NCBI GenBank assembly: GCA_947246775.1
Contig: CAMXTM010000003.1
Coordinates: forward strand, 1-21,336
Source of the DNA: an uncultured Clostridium sp.
Lineage (GTDB): Bacteria > Bacillota > Clostridia > Lachnospirales > Anaerotignaceae
Length of the DNA stretch: 21,336 bases
Direction of reading: 5' to 3'
Each line of letters begins with the position of its first letter. The first letter of the stretch is position 1. A program made the position numbers and the translations under genes. Below the pieces are notes generated by a model. It had not been told where the DNA came from. It saw only the letters and a list, made by a program, of their open reading frames with translations, and ran no database searches. Of this stretch, positions 5,806 to 12,296 are shown one piece after another.

Positions 5806-5835
5806 TATTATTTCCCTCCTATTTTTTACACATTT

Positions 5836-5864
5836 ATTTTATCAAATACTTCTTTAAAAGTCTA
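5836..5864 (-). promoter_or_regulatory. promoter of the TSCPD gene
   Basis: The minus strand reads TAGACT (5864-5859), 17 bases, TAAAAT (5841-5836). No clear terminator is seen for the preceding importer operon, so read-through is also possible. Confidence 0.45.
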
Positions 5865-5878
5865 TGTTTTCTATCATA

Positions 5879-6709
5879 TTATTTTTCTCTAAAAAAAAGC
5901 GTTGCAAAAAACACCACAGATGCAACCAACACAATCGTTGCCCCTGCTGACGTTCCCCACTCATAAGAAAGCACCAAGCCCACGATTGCAGAAAACCAAC
6001 CAATCAATGTTGTAGTTACATGATACCTTTTTACACTACTTGAAATATTCCTTGCAGCCGCCGCTGGCAATATCAAAAGCGAATTGATAGTCAATATCCC
6101 CAGCCACCTAATCGACAACATCACCACAACCGCTACCAATATCACAAACACATTTTCTGTAAAAGCAGTGTTAATTCCTCTACTGACCGCAAAAGAAGTA
6201 TTGATACTTACTAGAAGCAAGTCATTATAAATCAATATCCATACAACATAGCATACTAGCAAGGCAACTACAATCATTATCAAATCTTTTTGCGTAATAG
6301 TCAAAATATCTCCTATCAAATAGTAAGAATATTTCGCAAAACCACCCTCTTGCGACAATATTACAATACCCAATGCCATAGCAAAAGAAGAAAACACACT
6401 AATAATACTATCCGATGAAAGAATATCCGCCGCTTTTACTTTTGTAATCGCCATACTAAGCAATACGCCAAAGGCAATCATACACAACAGCGGTTCTCTC
6501 AATCCCAACACTGTACCAATTGCGATACCCGTCAATGCGCTATGCCCCAATGCATCAGAAAAAAATGCCATATTATTATTCACCGCCATTGTCCCCAGCA
6601 ATGCAAAAAGCGGTGCTAAAAACAACACTGCTAAAAATGCGTTTTTCATAAAGTCATACTGCAAAAACGAAAAAGGGAGTTTTTCCAATATACTATATAT
6701 CAATTCCAT
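5879..6709 (-). CDS. znuB: zinc/manganese-type ABC transporter permease
   Basis: The membrane channel of a metal ABC importer of the ZnuB/TroC (ABC-3) family. The 276-aa protein has about eight hydrophobic spans, with the conserved GHSALTGIAIG segment near residue 55 and LGILTINSLLILPAAAARNIS near residues 203-223, typical for the family. It overlaps the ATPase gene by 10 bases (the ATG at 6709 has GAGGAAA just upstream), the last gene of the three-gene operon. Zinc rather than manganese is inferred from the His-rich loop of the partner binding protein. Confidence 0.92.
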   Translation of the reverse strand: MELIYSILEKLPFSFLQYDFMKNAFLAVLFLAPLFALLGTMAVNNNMAFFSDALGHSALTGIAIGTVLGLREPLLCMIAFGVLLSMAITKVKAADILSSDSIISVFSSFAMALGIVILSQEGGFAKYSYYLIGDILTITQKDLIMIVVALLVCYVVWILIYNDLLLVSINTSFAVSRGINTAFTENVFVILVAVVVMLSIRWLGILTINSLLILPAAAARNISSSVKRYHVTTTLIGWFSAIVGLVLSYEWGTSAGATIVLVASVVFFATLFFREK

Positions 6710-7455
6710 GTCTTTTCCTCCCCCGCAAAATAGCCAAATGTTTGCTGAAATGCCTTTGTCTGAAACACATCTTCTGCATCTCCCTGTTCTGCTACTGTTT
6801 TATCCAACAGCACTACTTTATCCGCATATCTTCTTATCAGCGCCAAATCATGGGAAACCAAAAGTACAGCAATATGATACGTATTTCTCAAAAATGTTAC
6901 TTTTTTATAAAACAAATCTAAGCCCGTTGCATCTACTCCAGAAACTGGTTCATCTAATATCAACAAATCAGGCATAGGCTCTATTGCCATTGTCAAAAGC
7001 ACTCTTTGCAATTCTCCCCCAGACAATGCTCCCAGTTTTCTATGTAATACATGGGCGCAGTCCATTTCTTCCAGTCTCTTTTCTAAATTCTCTTTTTGCT
7101 TTTTGGTATACCCCAGCCACACTGGTCTTTTTACTTTTGTTGCCATCATAAAATCTGCTACACTCACAGGCATACTTTTATCAAACACCAACTGTTGTGG
7201 CACATAGCCTATTGTGGGGTGTTTCATCTCTTTACCATCATGCTTTTCATAATAAATTTTTCCTGTATATTTTCTTTCTCCTAATATCGCTTTTAACAAT
7301 GTCGTTTTTCCTGCTCCATTTCTACCGATTAGTGCAGTTAACTGCCCACAGTGAAATTCTAAATTGACATTATCTAATAAAACATCTTCCCCACTCTTGA
7401 CTGAAACATTTTCTATTTCTACACGGCACAGCCCACAACTATTATGAATACTCAT
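6700..7455 (-). CDS. znuC: zinc/manganese-type ABC transporter ATPase
   Basis: The cytoplasmic ATPase that powers the importer. The 251-aa protein has Walker A GRNGAGKTT (44-52), Q-loop YVPQQ (84-88), the signature LSGGE (144-148), Walker B LLILDEP (164-170) and the switch His in VSHD (H202). Its start overlaps the stop of the binding-protein gene (ATGA), so the two are translationally coupled. An N-terminal segment with two Cys (SCGLC) precedes the ATPase domain; a later start is conceivable but no better SD is seen. Confidence 0.94.
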   Translation of the reverse strand: MSIHNSCGLCRVEIENVSVKSGEDVLLDNVNLEFHCGQLTALIGRNGAGKTTLLKAILGERKYTGKIYYEKHDGKEMKHPTIGYVPQQLVFDKSMPVSVADFMMATKVKRPVWLGYTKKQKENLEKRLEEMDCAHVLHRKLGALSGGELQRVLLTMAIEPMPDLLILDEPVSGVDATGLDLFYKKVTFLRNTYHIAVLLVSHDLALIRRYADKVVLLDKTVAEQGDAEDVFQTKAFQQTFGYFAGEEKTWN

Positions 7456-8348
7456 AATCCCATAGCCTCCTGTATCACTTGCCTATTTTGCTTTATTGCT
7501 TTGATATAGGCATCTTTTTCTAGTTCTCCACTTGTAATGCTATTTAAAATATATACTTTTCCTCCTACTTCTTTTGCAATCAATTCTGCATACTTTTTAC
7601 CCTCATCATCTGCTGCAAAAAATAGTTTTACATTTTGCTGTTTTGCTTCCTCTATAATATGTGCTAATTCCTTTGCAGAAGGCGTTTTTTCTTCTTCCAC
7701 TAATACTTCACCACATATATGAAATCCATACTCTCTTGCAATATAATCAAACCCCTCATGAAATACTACTACATTTTGTCCCTTTGCAATTTCGTTTTGT
7801 TCTTTTTGAAATGTCTCTAACTGTTTGCAAAACTGCTCCAAATTGTTATAATATTTTTGTTTATTTTTACTATCTTTTTCACACAATGCATTACATATAT
7901 TTTCAGCCTGTTTTAAAGCATTTTCTGTACTTAGCCATATATGCCCATTATATTCTTCCGCTTCCTCTTGTTCTTCATGGTGGTGATGTTCATGCTTTAC
8001 ACAAAGTAGTTCTATGCCAAAAGAAGTATCTATAATAGGCAAGTTATTATACTGTCTTTTGACTCCCTCTAAAAAAGATTCCATACCTGCACCATTTATC
8101 AAAAGCAAATCTGCTTTTTCTAGTGCTTTCCTATCTTTTGTCGTTAACTGATAGTCATGCAGACAACCCGTTTGTGGTTGTGCCATATTTTGTAATGTGA
8201 TTCCCTCTACTCCATCTGTTATATTTTTCGCCAATATATACACTGGATAAAACGAAGCTACCACCGTTATATTTTGTTCTTGTTCTATTTTTTGATTCTC
8301 ACAACCCACAAGGAAACAGACTATCAAAAGCAATATCCATTTTTTCAT
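7452..8348 (-). CDS. znuA: zinc-binding lipoprotein of ABC importer (ZnuA-like)
   Basis: The extracellular metal receptor of the importer. The 298-aa precursor has a lipoprotein signal ending in the lipobox LVGC (Cys16), so it is anchored in the membrane. Expected metal ligands of cluster A-I/ZnuA proteins are visible: H64 (LHDYQL), H136 (GHIWLS), H197 (FHEGFDY) and an acidic residue near 248. A loop rich in His and Glu (H119, H121-124, then acidic residues) lies between the first two ligands, as in zinc-specific members. AGGAGAAAC precedes the ATG. It is the first gene of the operon and has a well-formed promoter with tandem operator-like repeats. Confidence 0.93.
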   Translation of the reverse strand: MKKWILLLIVCFLVGCENQKIEQEQNITVVASFYPVYILAKNITDGVEGITLQNMAQPQTGCLHDYQLTTKDRKALEKADLLLINGAGMESFLEGVKRQYNNLPIIDTSFGIELLCVKHEHHHHEEQEEAEEYNGHIWLSTENALKQAENICNALCEKDSKNKQKYYNNLEQFCKQLETFQKEQNEIAKGQNVVVFHEGFDYIAREYGFHICGEVLVEEEKTPSAKELAHIIEEAKQQNVKLFFAADDEGKKYAELIAKEVGGKVYILNSITSGELEKDAYIKAIKQNRQVIQEAMGL

Positions 8349-8368
8349 GGTTTCTCCTTTCTAAAAAT

Positions 8369-8406
8369 GCAAATAGTTTACGTTTTAGAAAATATTTTGC
8401 GTTTTA
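8369..8406 (-). repeat. tandem 19-bp direct repeat at the importer promoter
   Basis: Two adjacent 19-bp units, TAAAACGCAAAATATTTTC and TAAAACGTAAACTATTTGC on the minus strand, agree at 16 positions. Each has an imperfectly palindromic core (GYAAA.TATTT.C). The upstream unit abuts the -10 hexamer and the second covers the start of the transcript, as for a repressor. A zinc or manganese regulator is the natural candidate; the units do not match the Zur or AdcR consensus I know. Confidence 0.65.
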
Positions 8407-8434
8407 TTTTATACTTTCGCTATTTTATTGTCAA
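8406..8434 (-). promoter_or_regulatory. sigma-A promoter of the zinc importer operon
   Basis: The minus strand reads TTGACA (8434-8429), 17 bases, TAAAAT (8411-8406). The -35 is perfect. It is back-to-back with the promoter of the DNA glycosylase gene. Confidence 0.8.
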
Positions 8435-8442
8435 TGCCATTA

Positions 8443-8451
8443 TGATATAAT
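8443..8451 (+). promoter_or_regulatory. extended -10 promoter of the DNA glycosylase gene
   Basis: TGATATAAT is a consensus extended -10 (TGnTATAAT); no good -35 is seen 17 bases upstream, as is common for this class. Transcription would start near 8458. The -10 overlaps the ATG at 8450, so that ATG cannot be translated from this promoter. A GTAAT-TTC-ATTAC inverted repeat (8456-8468) lies at the start site. Confidence 0.65.
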
Positions 8452-8494
8452 GTACGTAATTTCATTACATAACAATGAAAGGAAGTGCATTTTT

Positions 8495-9088
8495 CTGAAA
8501 AAACTAACAGAAGCATTTTATAAAAGAGATACTATCACTGTCGCAAAAGACTTAATCGGAAAATATATTTGCCATGTCATAAATGGTGAAAAACTGATAT
8601 GTCGTATTACAGAAACAGAAGCATATACTGGCATAGAAGACAAAGCGTGCCATGCTTATGGCAACCGTCGCACCTCTCGCACAGAAGCACTTTATCTATC
8701 AGGTGGTCATGCCTATGTTTTTTTAATTTACGGTATGTATGACTGCATGAATGTTGTAACCGAACAACAAGATAATCCCTGTGCTGTGCTTTTAAGAGGC
8801 TGTCAGCCAATTTGCCCTTTAGACTCTCTTTCTCAACACAGATACGGAAAACTCTACAATGAGCTTACCACCTATCAAAAAAAGAATTTTTCAAATGGTC
8901 CAGGAAAGTTGGCAAAAGCACTTGCTATTACGAAAAAACAAAATAAATGCAGTTTGCTTGATGATGATTTTTTTCTATTTGAAAACGAAAATGATGCTCC
9001 CCCTACTATTAGCAAGGGTACACGCATCAATATTGATTATGCAGAAGAATATGCCAAAAAACTTTGGCGTTTTTTTGAAATACAATAA
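8495..9088 (+). CDS. mpg: DNA-3-methyladenine glycosylase (AAG/MPG family)
   Basis: Removes alkylated purines (3-methyladenine, hypoxanthine) from DNA as the first step of base-excision repair. The 197-aa product contains the catalytic stretch ITETEAYTGIEDKACHAYGN, whose first Glu after ET corresponds to the water-activating Glu of human AAG, then VFLIYGMYDCMNVV and the FSNGPGKLAKAL loop. Homologues begin M-K-K-L-x-x-x-FY. Here that position is a CTG (8495) with AAAGGAAG 9 bases upstream, and no ATG, GTG or TTG lies in frame nearby. The in-frame ATG at 8450 sits in the -10 box. A CTG start is therefore my choice. The downstream flavoprotein gene follows after 34 bases. Confidence 0.9.
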   Translation: MKKLTEAFYKRDTITVAKDLIGKYICHVINGEKLICRITETEAYTGIEDKACHAYGNRRTSRTEALYLSGGHAYVFLIYGMYDCMNVVTEQQDNPCAVLLRGCQPICPLDSLSQHRYGKLYNELTTYQKKNFSNGPGKLAKALAITKKQNKCSLLDDDFFLFENENDAPPTISKGTRINIDYAEEYAKKLWRFFEIQ

Positions 9089-9122
9089 TAAAGTGGTATT
9101 GATAAAATTAGGAGGTTATACC

Positions 9123-9608
9123 ATGTTTAGAGAAATGCGTCGTAAAAATCAAATTTTATCCCAAGAAGAAAGTATTGCTATATTACAAAATGGCACAACT
9201 GGCACACTCGCAGTATTAGGCGATGATGACTACCCTTATGCTGTACCAATTAATTACTTTTATGAAGACAACAAAATTTATTTTCATGGTGCAAAAGCAG
9301 GACACAAAATAGATGCGATTAAAAAACACAACAAAGTGTCTTTCTGTGTCATAGCGCAAGATGACCTTATTACAGAAGAATTTACAACTTATTTTAAAAG
9401 TGTTGTTGCTTTTGGAACAGCTCGTGTCATGGAAGACGATGCAGAAAAAAGAAACGCTATAGAAAAATTAACTGCAAAATATTGTTCAAACCAATCAGAA
9501 GAAAAACGTGCTGATGCAATTAAAAGAGAATTTCCTGCGCTTGGTATGATAGAAATGACAATCGAACATATAACAGGCAAACAAGCATTAGAACTAACGA
9601 AAAAATAA
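9123..9608 (+). CDS. pyridoxamine 5'-phosphate oxidase-like flavoprotein (NimA-related)
   Basis: A 161-aa member of the split-barrel FMN-binding family related to 5-nitroimidazole reductases (NimA). It begins MFREMRRKNQILSQEE and has the family strands YPYAVPINYFYEDNKIYFHGAKAGHKIDAIKKHNKVSFCV (about residues 39-78), including the HGA..GHK segment that contacts the flavin phosphate, and VVAFGTARVMED. Such proteins are common in gut Clostridia; the natural substrate is usually unknown. The ATG at 9123 has AGGAGG 8 bases upstream. It probably shares a transcript with the glycosylase gene and ends at the terminator 9626-9657. Confidence 0.9.
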   Translation: MFREMRRKNQILSQEESIAILQNGTTGTLAVLGDDDYPYAVPINYFYEDNKIYFHGAKAGHKIDAIKKHNKVSFCVIAQDDLITEEFTTYFKSVVAFGTARVMEDDAEKRNAIEKLTAKYCSNQSEEKRADAIKREFPALGMIEMTIEHITGKQALELTKK

Positions 9609-9625
9609 TAATAAATATATATTAA

Positions 9626-9657
9626 AAGGCTGCCGATTTTTGGCAGCCTTACTTTTT
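9626..9657. terminator. intrinsic terminator between flavoprotein gene and glmS
   Basis: AAGGCTGCC and GGCAGCCTT form a perfect 9-bp stem with a 7-base loop, followed by ACTTTTTTT on the plus strand. A shorter T-run on the other side may also serve the convergent glmS. Confidence 0.92.
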
Positions 9658-9667
9658 TTATTTTTTA

Positions 9668-11491
9668 TTATTCTACTGTAACAGATTTCGCCAAATTTCT
9701 TGGTTTATCTACATCGCAGCCTCTTTCTACCGCAATATAATATGCTAACAATTGCATAGGTATTACTGTGGCAGATGCTGTAAACATTTCATTTGTTTTT
9801 GGTATATAAAATACTTCATCAGCTACTTTTTCTATACTATCATTGCCCTCTGTTGCAATAGCTATAACATTTGCCCCTCTTGCTTTCACTTCTTTAATAT
9901 TACTAATCAATTTTTCAAACAAATGTTGCTGTGTTGCAATGGCAATAACAAGTGTACCATCTTCTACTAATGATATTGTACCATGTTTTAATTCTCCTGC
10001 TGCATATGCTTCACTATGAATATAAGAAATTTCTTTTAATTTTAAGGAACTTTCCATAGCCGCTGCATAGTCAATGCCCCTACCAATAATAAATACATCT
10101 TTTGACTGGGCATACTGTTTTGCCAATTCTTTTATTTTTTCTTCTGTTTTTAAAAGCTGTTCTACATCATCAGGCACTTTTCTTAATTTTTCAATATAAT
10201 CTGTCATTTGTTCCTCTGTTATAGTCTCTCTTGCTGCTCCAAAATACAGTGCAAGCAAATACATAACAGATAGCTGTGTACTATATCCTTTTGTAGTTGC
10301 TACCGCAATTTCAGGACCAGCCCATGTATAGATTACATCATCACTTTCCCTTGCAATAGAACTTCCTACTACATTAACAATCGAAAGCACTCTAACACCA
10401 TGTCTTTTTGCTTCTCTCAATGCTGCAAGGGTATCTGCTGTTTCTCCAGACTGACTTACAATAATACACAAATCATTTTTTTGCAATATAGGTTGACGAT
10501 ACCTAAATTCAGATGCCAAATCTACTTCTACAGGAATCCTTGACAATCTCTCTATGACATATTTTCCTACAATAGAAGCGTGCCAAGCACTACCACAGGC
10601 AACAATGTGTATTCTATTGATATTTTTTACCTGCTCTGCTGTCAGTTCTATCTGGTCTAGCTGTATTTTATTTTCCTTTATTCTTGGGTATATTGTTTTT
10701 CTTAATCCCTCTGGCTGCTCCACTATCTCTTTCATCATAAAATAGTCATAGCCATCTTTTTCTGCTGCGGAAACGTCCCAATCTACATGGAATATTTCTT
10801 TTTTAATTTCATTTTTATTTAAATCAAAAAGTTGTATACTATCTTTTTTTAACAATACAATTTCATTATCCTCTAACAAATAATAATCTCTTGTATATTC
10901 CAAAAGCGCTGGTATATCAGAAGCAATATAATTTTCATTTTTGCCCAGTCCTACAAGCAATGGACTATCTTTTCTAACTGCTACAATTTCATCAGGGCGC
11001 TCACTACAAAGCACTCCCAATGCATAAGCACCTTTTATTTTTTCTATCACTTTTATCATAGTATTTACTAAATCGCCTTGATAATAATAGTCAAATAACT
11101 GTGCTACAATTTCTGTATCCGTTTCAGATACAAATGTTTTACCCTGTTCCTGCAAAAATGCTTTCAATTCCATATAGTTCTCTATAATACCATTATGCAC
11201 AATTGAAATTCTTCCACTTTCACTACTATGAGGATGGCTATTAACATCACTTGGTGCGCCATGTGTCGCCCATCTTGTATGTCCAATGCCTACATGACCC
11301 TCTATTGTACCTACTGTTTGCATTTTTTCTTTTAAGTCAGACAATCTACCTTTTGTCTTAATTGTAAAAATGCTATTTTGATGCACAGCAATACCCGCTG
11401 AGTCATATCCTCTATACTCCAATTTTTCTAATCCATGCAGCAACACTGGTGCTGCATATTCTGTACCAACATATCCTACGATACCACACAT
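9668..11491 (-). CDS. glmS: glutamine--fructose-6-phosphate aminotransferase (isomerizing)
   Basis: Makes glucosamine-6-phosphate from fructose-6-phosphate and glutamine, the first step to UDP-GlcNAc for the cell wall. The 607-aa protein, usual length, starts MCGIVGYVG, where Cys2 becomes the N-terminal nucleophile of the glutaminase domain, with the GHTRWATHG motif near residues 73-81. Two SIS sugar-isomerase domains follow (VACGSAWHASIVGKYVIERL, SQSGETADTLAAL, IIGRGIDYAAAMESSLKLKEISYIHSEAYAAGELKHG) and the protein ends with the conserved DKPRNLAKSVTVE. The ATG has CTGGAGG 8 bases upstream. A glmS ribozyme in the leader gives feedback control by the product. Confidence 0.98.
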   Translation of the reverse strand: MCGIVGYVGTEYAAPVLLHGLEKLEYRGYDSAGIAVHQNSIFTIKTKGRLSDLKEKMQTVGTIEGHVGIGHTRWATHGAPSDVNSHPHSSESGRISIVHNGIIENYMELKAFLQEQGKTFVSETDTEIVAQLFDYYYQGDLVNTMIKVIEKIKGAYALGVLCSERPDEIVAVRKDSPLLVGLGKNENYIASDIPALLEYTRDYYLLEDNEIVLLKKDSIQLFDLNKNEIKKEIFHVDWDVSAAEKDGYDYFMMKEIVEQPEGLRKTIYPRIKENKIQLDQIELTAEQVKNINRIHIVACGSAWHASIVGKYVIERLSRIPVEVDLASEFRYRQPILQKNDLCIIVSQSGETADTLAALREAKRHGVRVLSIVNVVGSSIARESDDVIYTWAGPEIAVATTKGYSTQLSVMYLLALYFGAARETITEEQMTDYIEKLRKVPDDVEQLLKTEEKIKELAKQYAQSKDVFIIGRGIDYAAAMESSLKLKEISYIHSEAYAAGELKHGTISLVEDGTLVIAIATQQHLFEKLISNIKEVKARGANVIAIATEGNDSIEKVADEVFYIPKTNEMFTASATVIPMQLLAYYIAVERGCDVDKPRNLAKSVTVE

Positions 11492-11537
11492 ATTTCATTA
11501 CCTCCAGTTTTTTTATTTGTACGTTATTTCCTTTTTG

Positions 11538-11661
11538 TATAAAAAGTCTCCCTTTTATTTTTGTAGAAAACCTGCGTCCCTGTACAAATGGGCGAGAAGT
11601 ATCCGCCGAATCTTTCGATGCACTTCTTCCTCGTCAACTACCCTACATTAGTTCTGGCGCT
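11538..11661 (-). ncRNA. glmS ribozyme
   Basis: The minus-strand leader contains the conserved segments of the glucosamine-6-phosphate-activated self-cleaving ribozyme: AGCGCCAGAACU at the 5' end, GUUGACGAGGAAGAAGUGCA, UCGAAAGAUUCGGCGGAU, a CGCAGG segment, and the 3' AAGGGAGACUUUUU arm. By homology with Bacillus, cleavage falls between A (11661) and G (11660). Cleavage exposes a 5'-hydroxyl that targets the glmS mRNA for decay. The 3' boundary is approximate. About 45 bases of mostly AU-rich leader separate it from the glmS ATG. Confidence 0.93.
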
Positions 11662-11734
11662 TATGTATCTCTTTTTCCTCCTTCTTTATCAAAACACTTG
11701 TAGGAAGTGTATAGTAAAACTATTTATTCGCAAC

Positions 11735-11763
11735 ATTGTACCATACTTTATAAATTTGGTAAA
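11735..11763 (-). promoter_or_regulatory. sigma-A promoter of glmS
   Basis: The minus strand reads TTTACC (11763-11758), 17 bases, TACAAT (11740-11735), with a TG one base before the -10. The start lies about 65 bases before the ribozyme cleavage site. The intervening leader (11662-11727) shows no other clear structure. Confidence 0.6.
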
Positions 11764-11789
11764 GTAGATTTTTTTATTTTGTCAATTCC

Positions 11790-12033
11790 TTATGACTCCT
11801 TTTCCTTTATTTCTGTATCTTTTAAGCCAAACAAAACAAATATATAGGGCGCAAATGCTTCAACAAACATTCCAAAATCACCATTTTTTTGTATCATCTG
11901 TAGTAATTGCTCCATCTGGTAATGTTATTATTGCAAAGCGTGCAACCATAGCAACAAGAATATGAAATGAGGCTATCCCTGCAATAACACAATATAACGG
12001 AACTGCCCAAAGTATATTTTTATAATTTCTCAC
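11790..12033 (-). pseudogene. small membrane-protein gene with a one-base frameshift
   Basis: The reading frame opens with GTG (12033) behind GAGGAAG at 7 bases and encodes 47-49 residues with a long hydrophobic segment (ILWAVPLYCVIAGIASFHIL). It then stops at TGG-TGA just after an A7 run (plus-strand T7 at 11884-11890). Deleting one A lets the frame run on through KNGDFGMFVEAFAPYIFVLFGLKD to a TAA at 11790, giving an 80-aa protein with a second membrane segment and charged tail. Both halves look coding. It may be a pseudogene, a slippage-controlled gene or a sequencing error. I do not recognise the family. Confidence 0.6.
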
Positions 12034-12075
12034 ATTAATACTTCCTCTCTTGTATTTTATAATATAATTGTCACT

Positions 12076-12103
12076 ATTATAGCACAATATTACAAAATCA
12101 CAA
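12076..12103 (-). promoter_or_regulatory. promoter of the frameshifted membrane-protein gene
   Basis: The minus strand reads TTGTGA (12103-12098), 16 bases, TATAAT (12081-12076), preceded by TGC to give an extended -10. A good promoter argues that the gene is or recently was expressed. Confidence 0.55.
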
Positions 12104-12218
12104 TCATTACAATAAATAAAATTGTCAAAATTGCTACTATCTTATGTTGCTATGCTTTATTATATTCTCTCTTAAAGTTATCCTATTACACAAAATATTA
12201 TATCATTTCATAATAAAA

Positions 12219-12247
12219 TTGACCGCATTGCTCTTTTTCGTTATAAT
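12219..12247 (+). promoter_or_regulatory. sigma-A promoter of lon
   Basis: TTGACC (12219-12224), 17 bases, TATAAT (12242-12247). The start lies about 45 bases before the ATG. I see no clear CtsR or CIRCE heat-shock operator around it. Confidence 0.75.
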
Positions 12248-12296
12248 TTATTATAAAACCATAACGAAAAGACAAATCACAAAGGAGTATACACAT

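Noticed and set aside
8450..8494. ATG at 8450 as start of the DNA glycosylase
   Set aside because: It is inside the -10 TATAAT and the added residues are not part of the family.
12144..12296. Upstream extension of Lon to 12144
   Set aside because: It precedes the lon promoter and has no homology to Lon; the ATG at 12297 has a strong SD.
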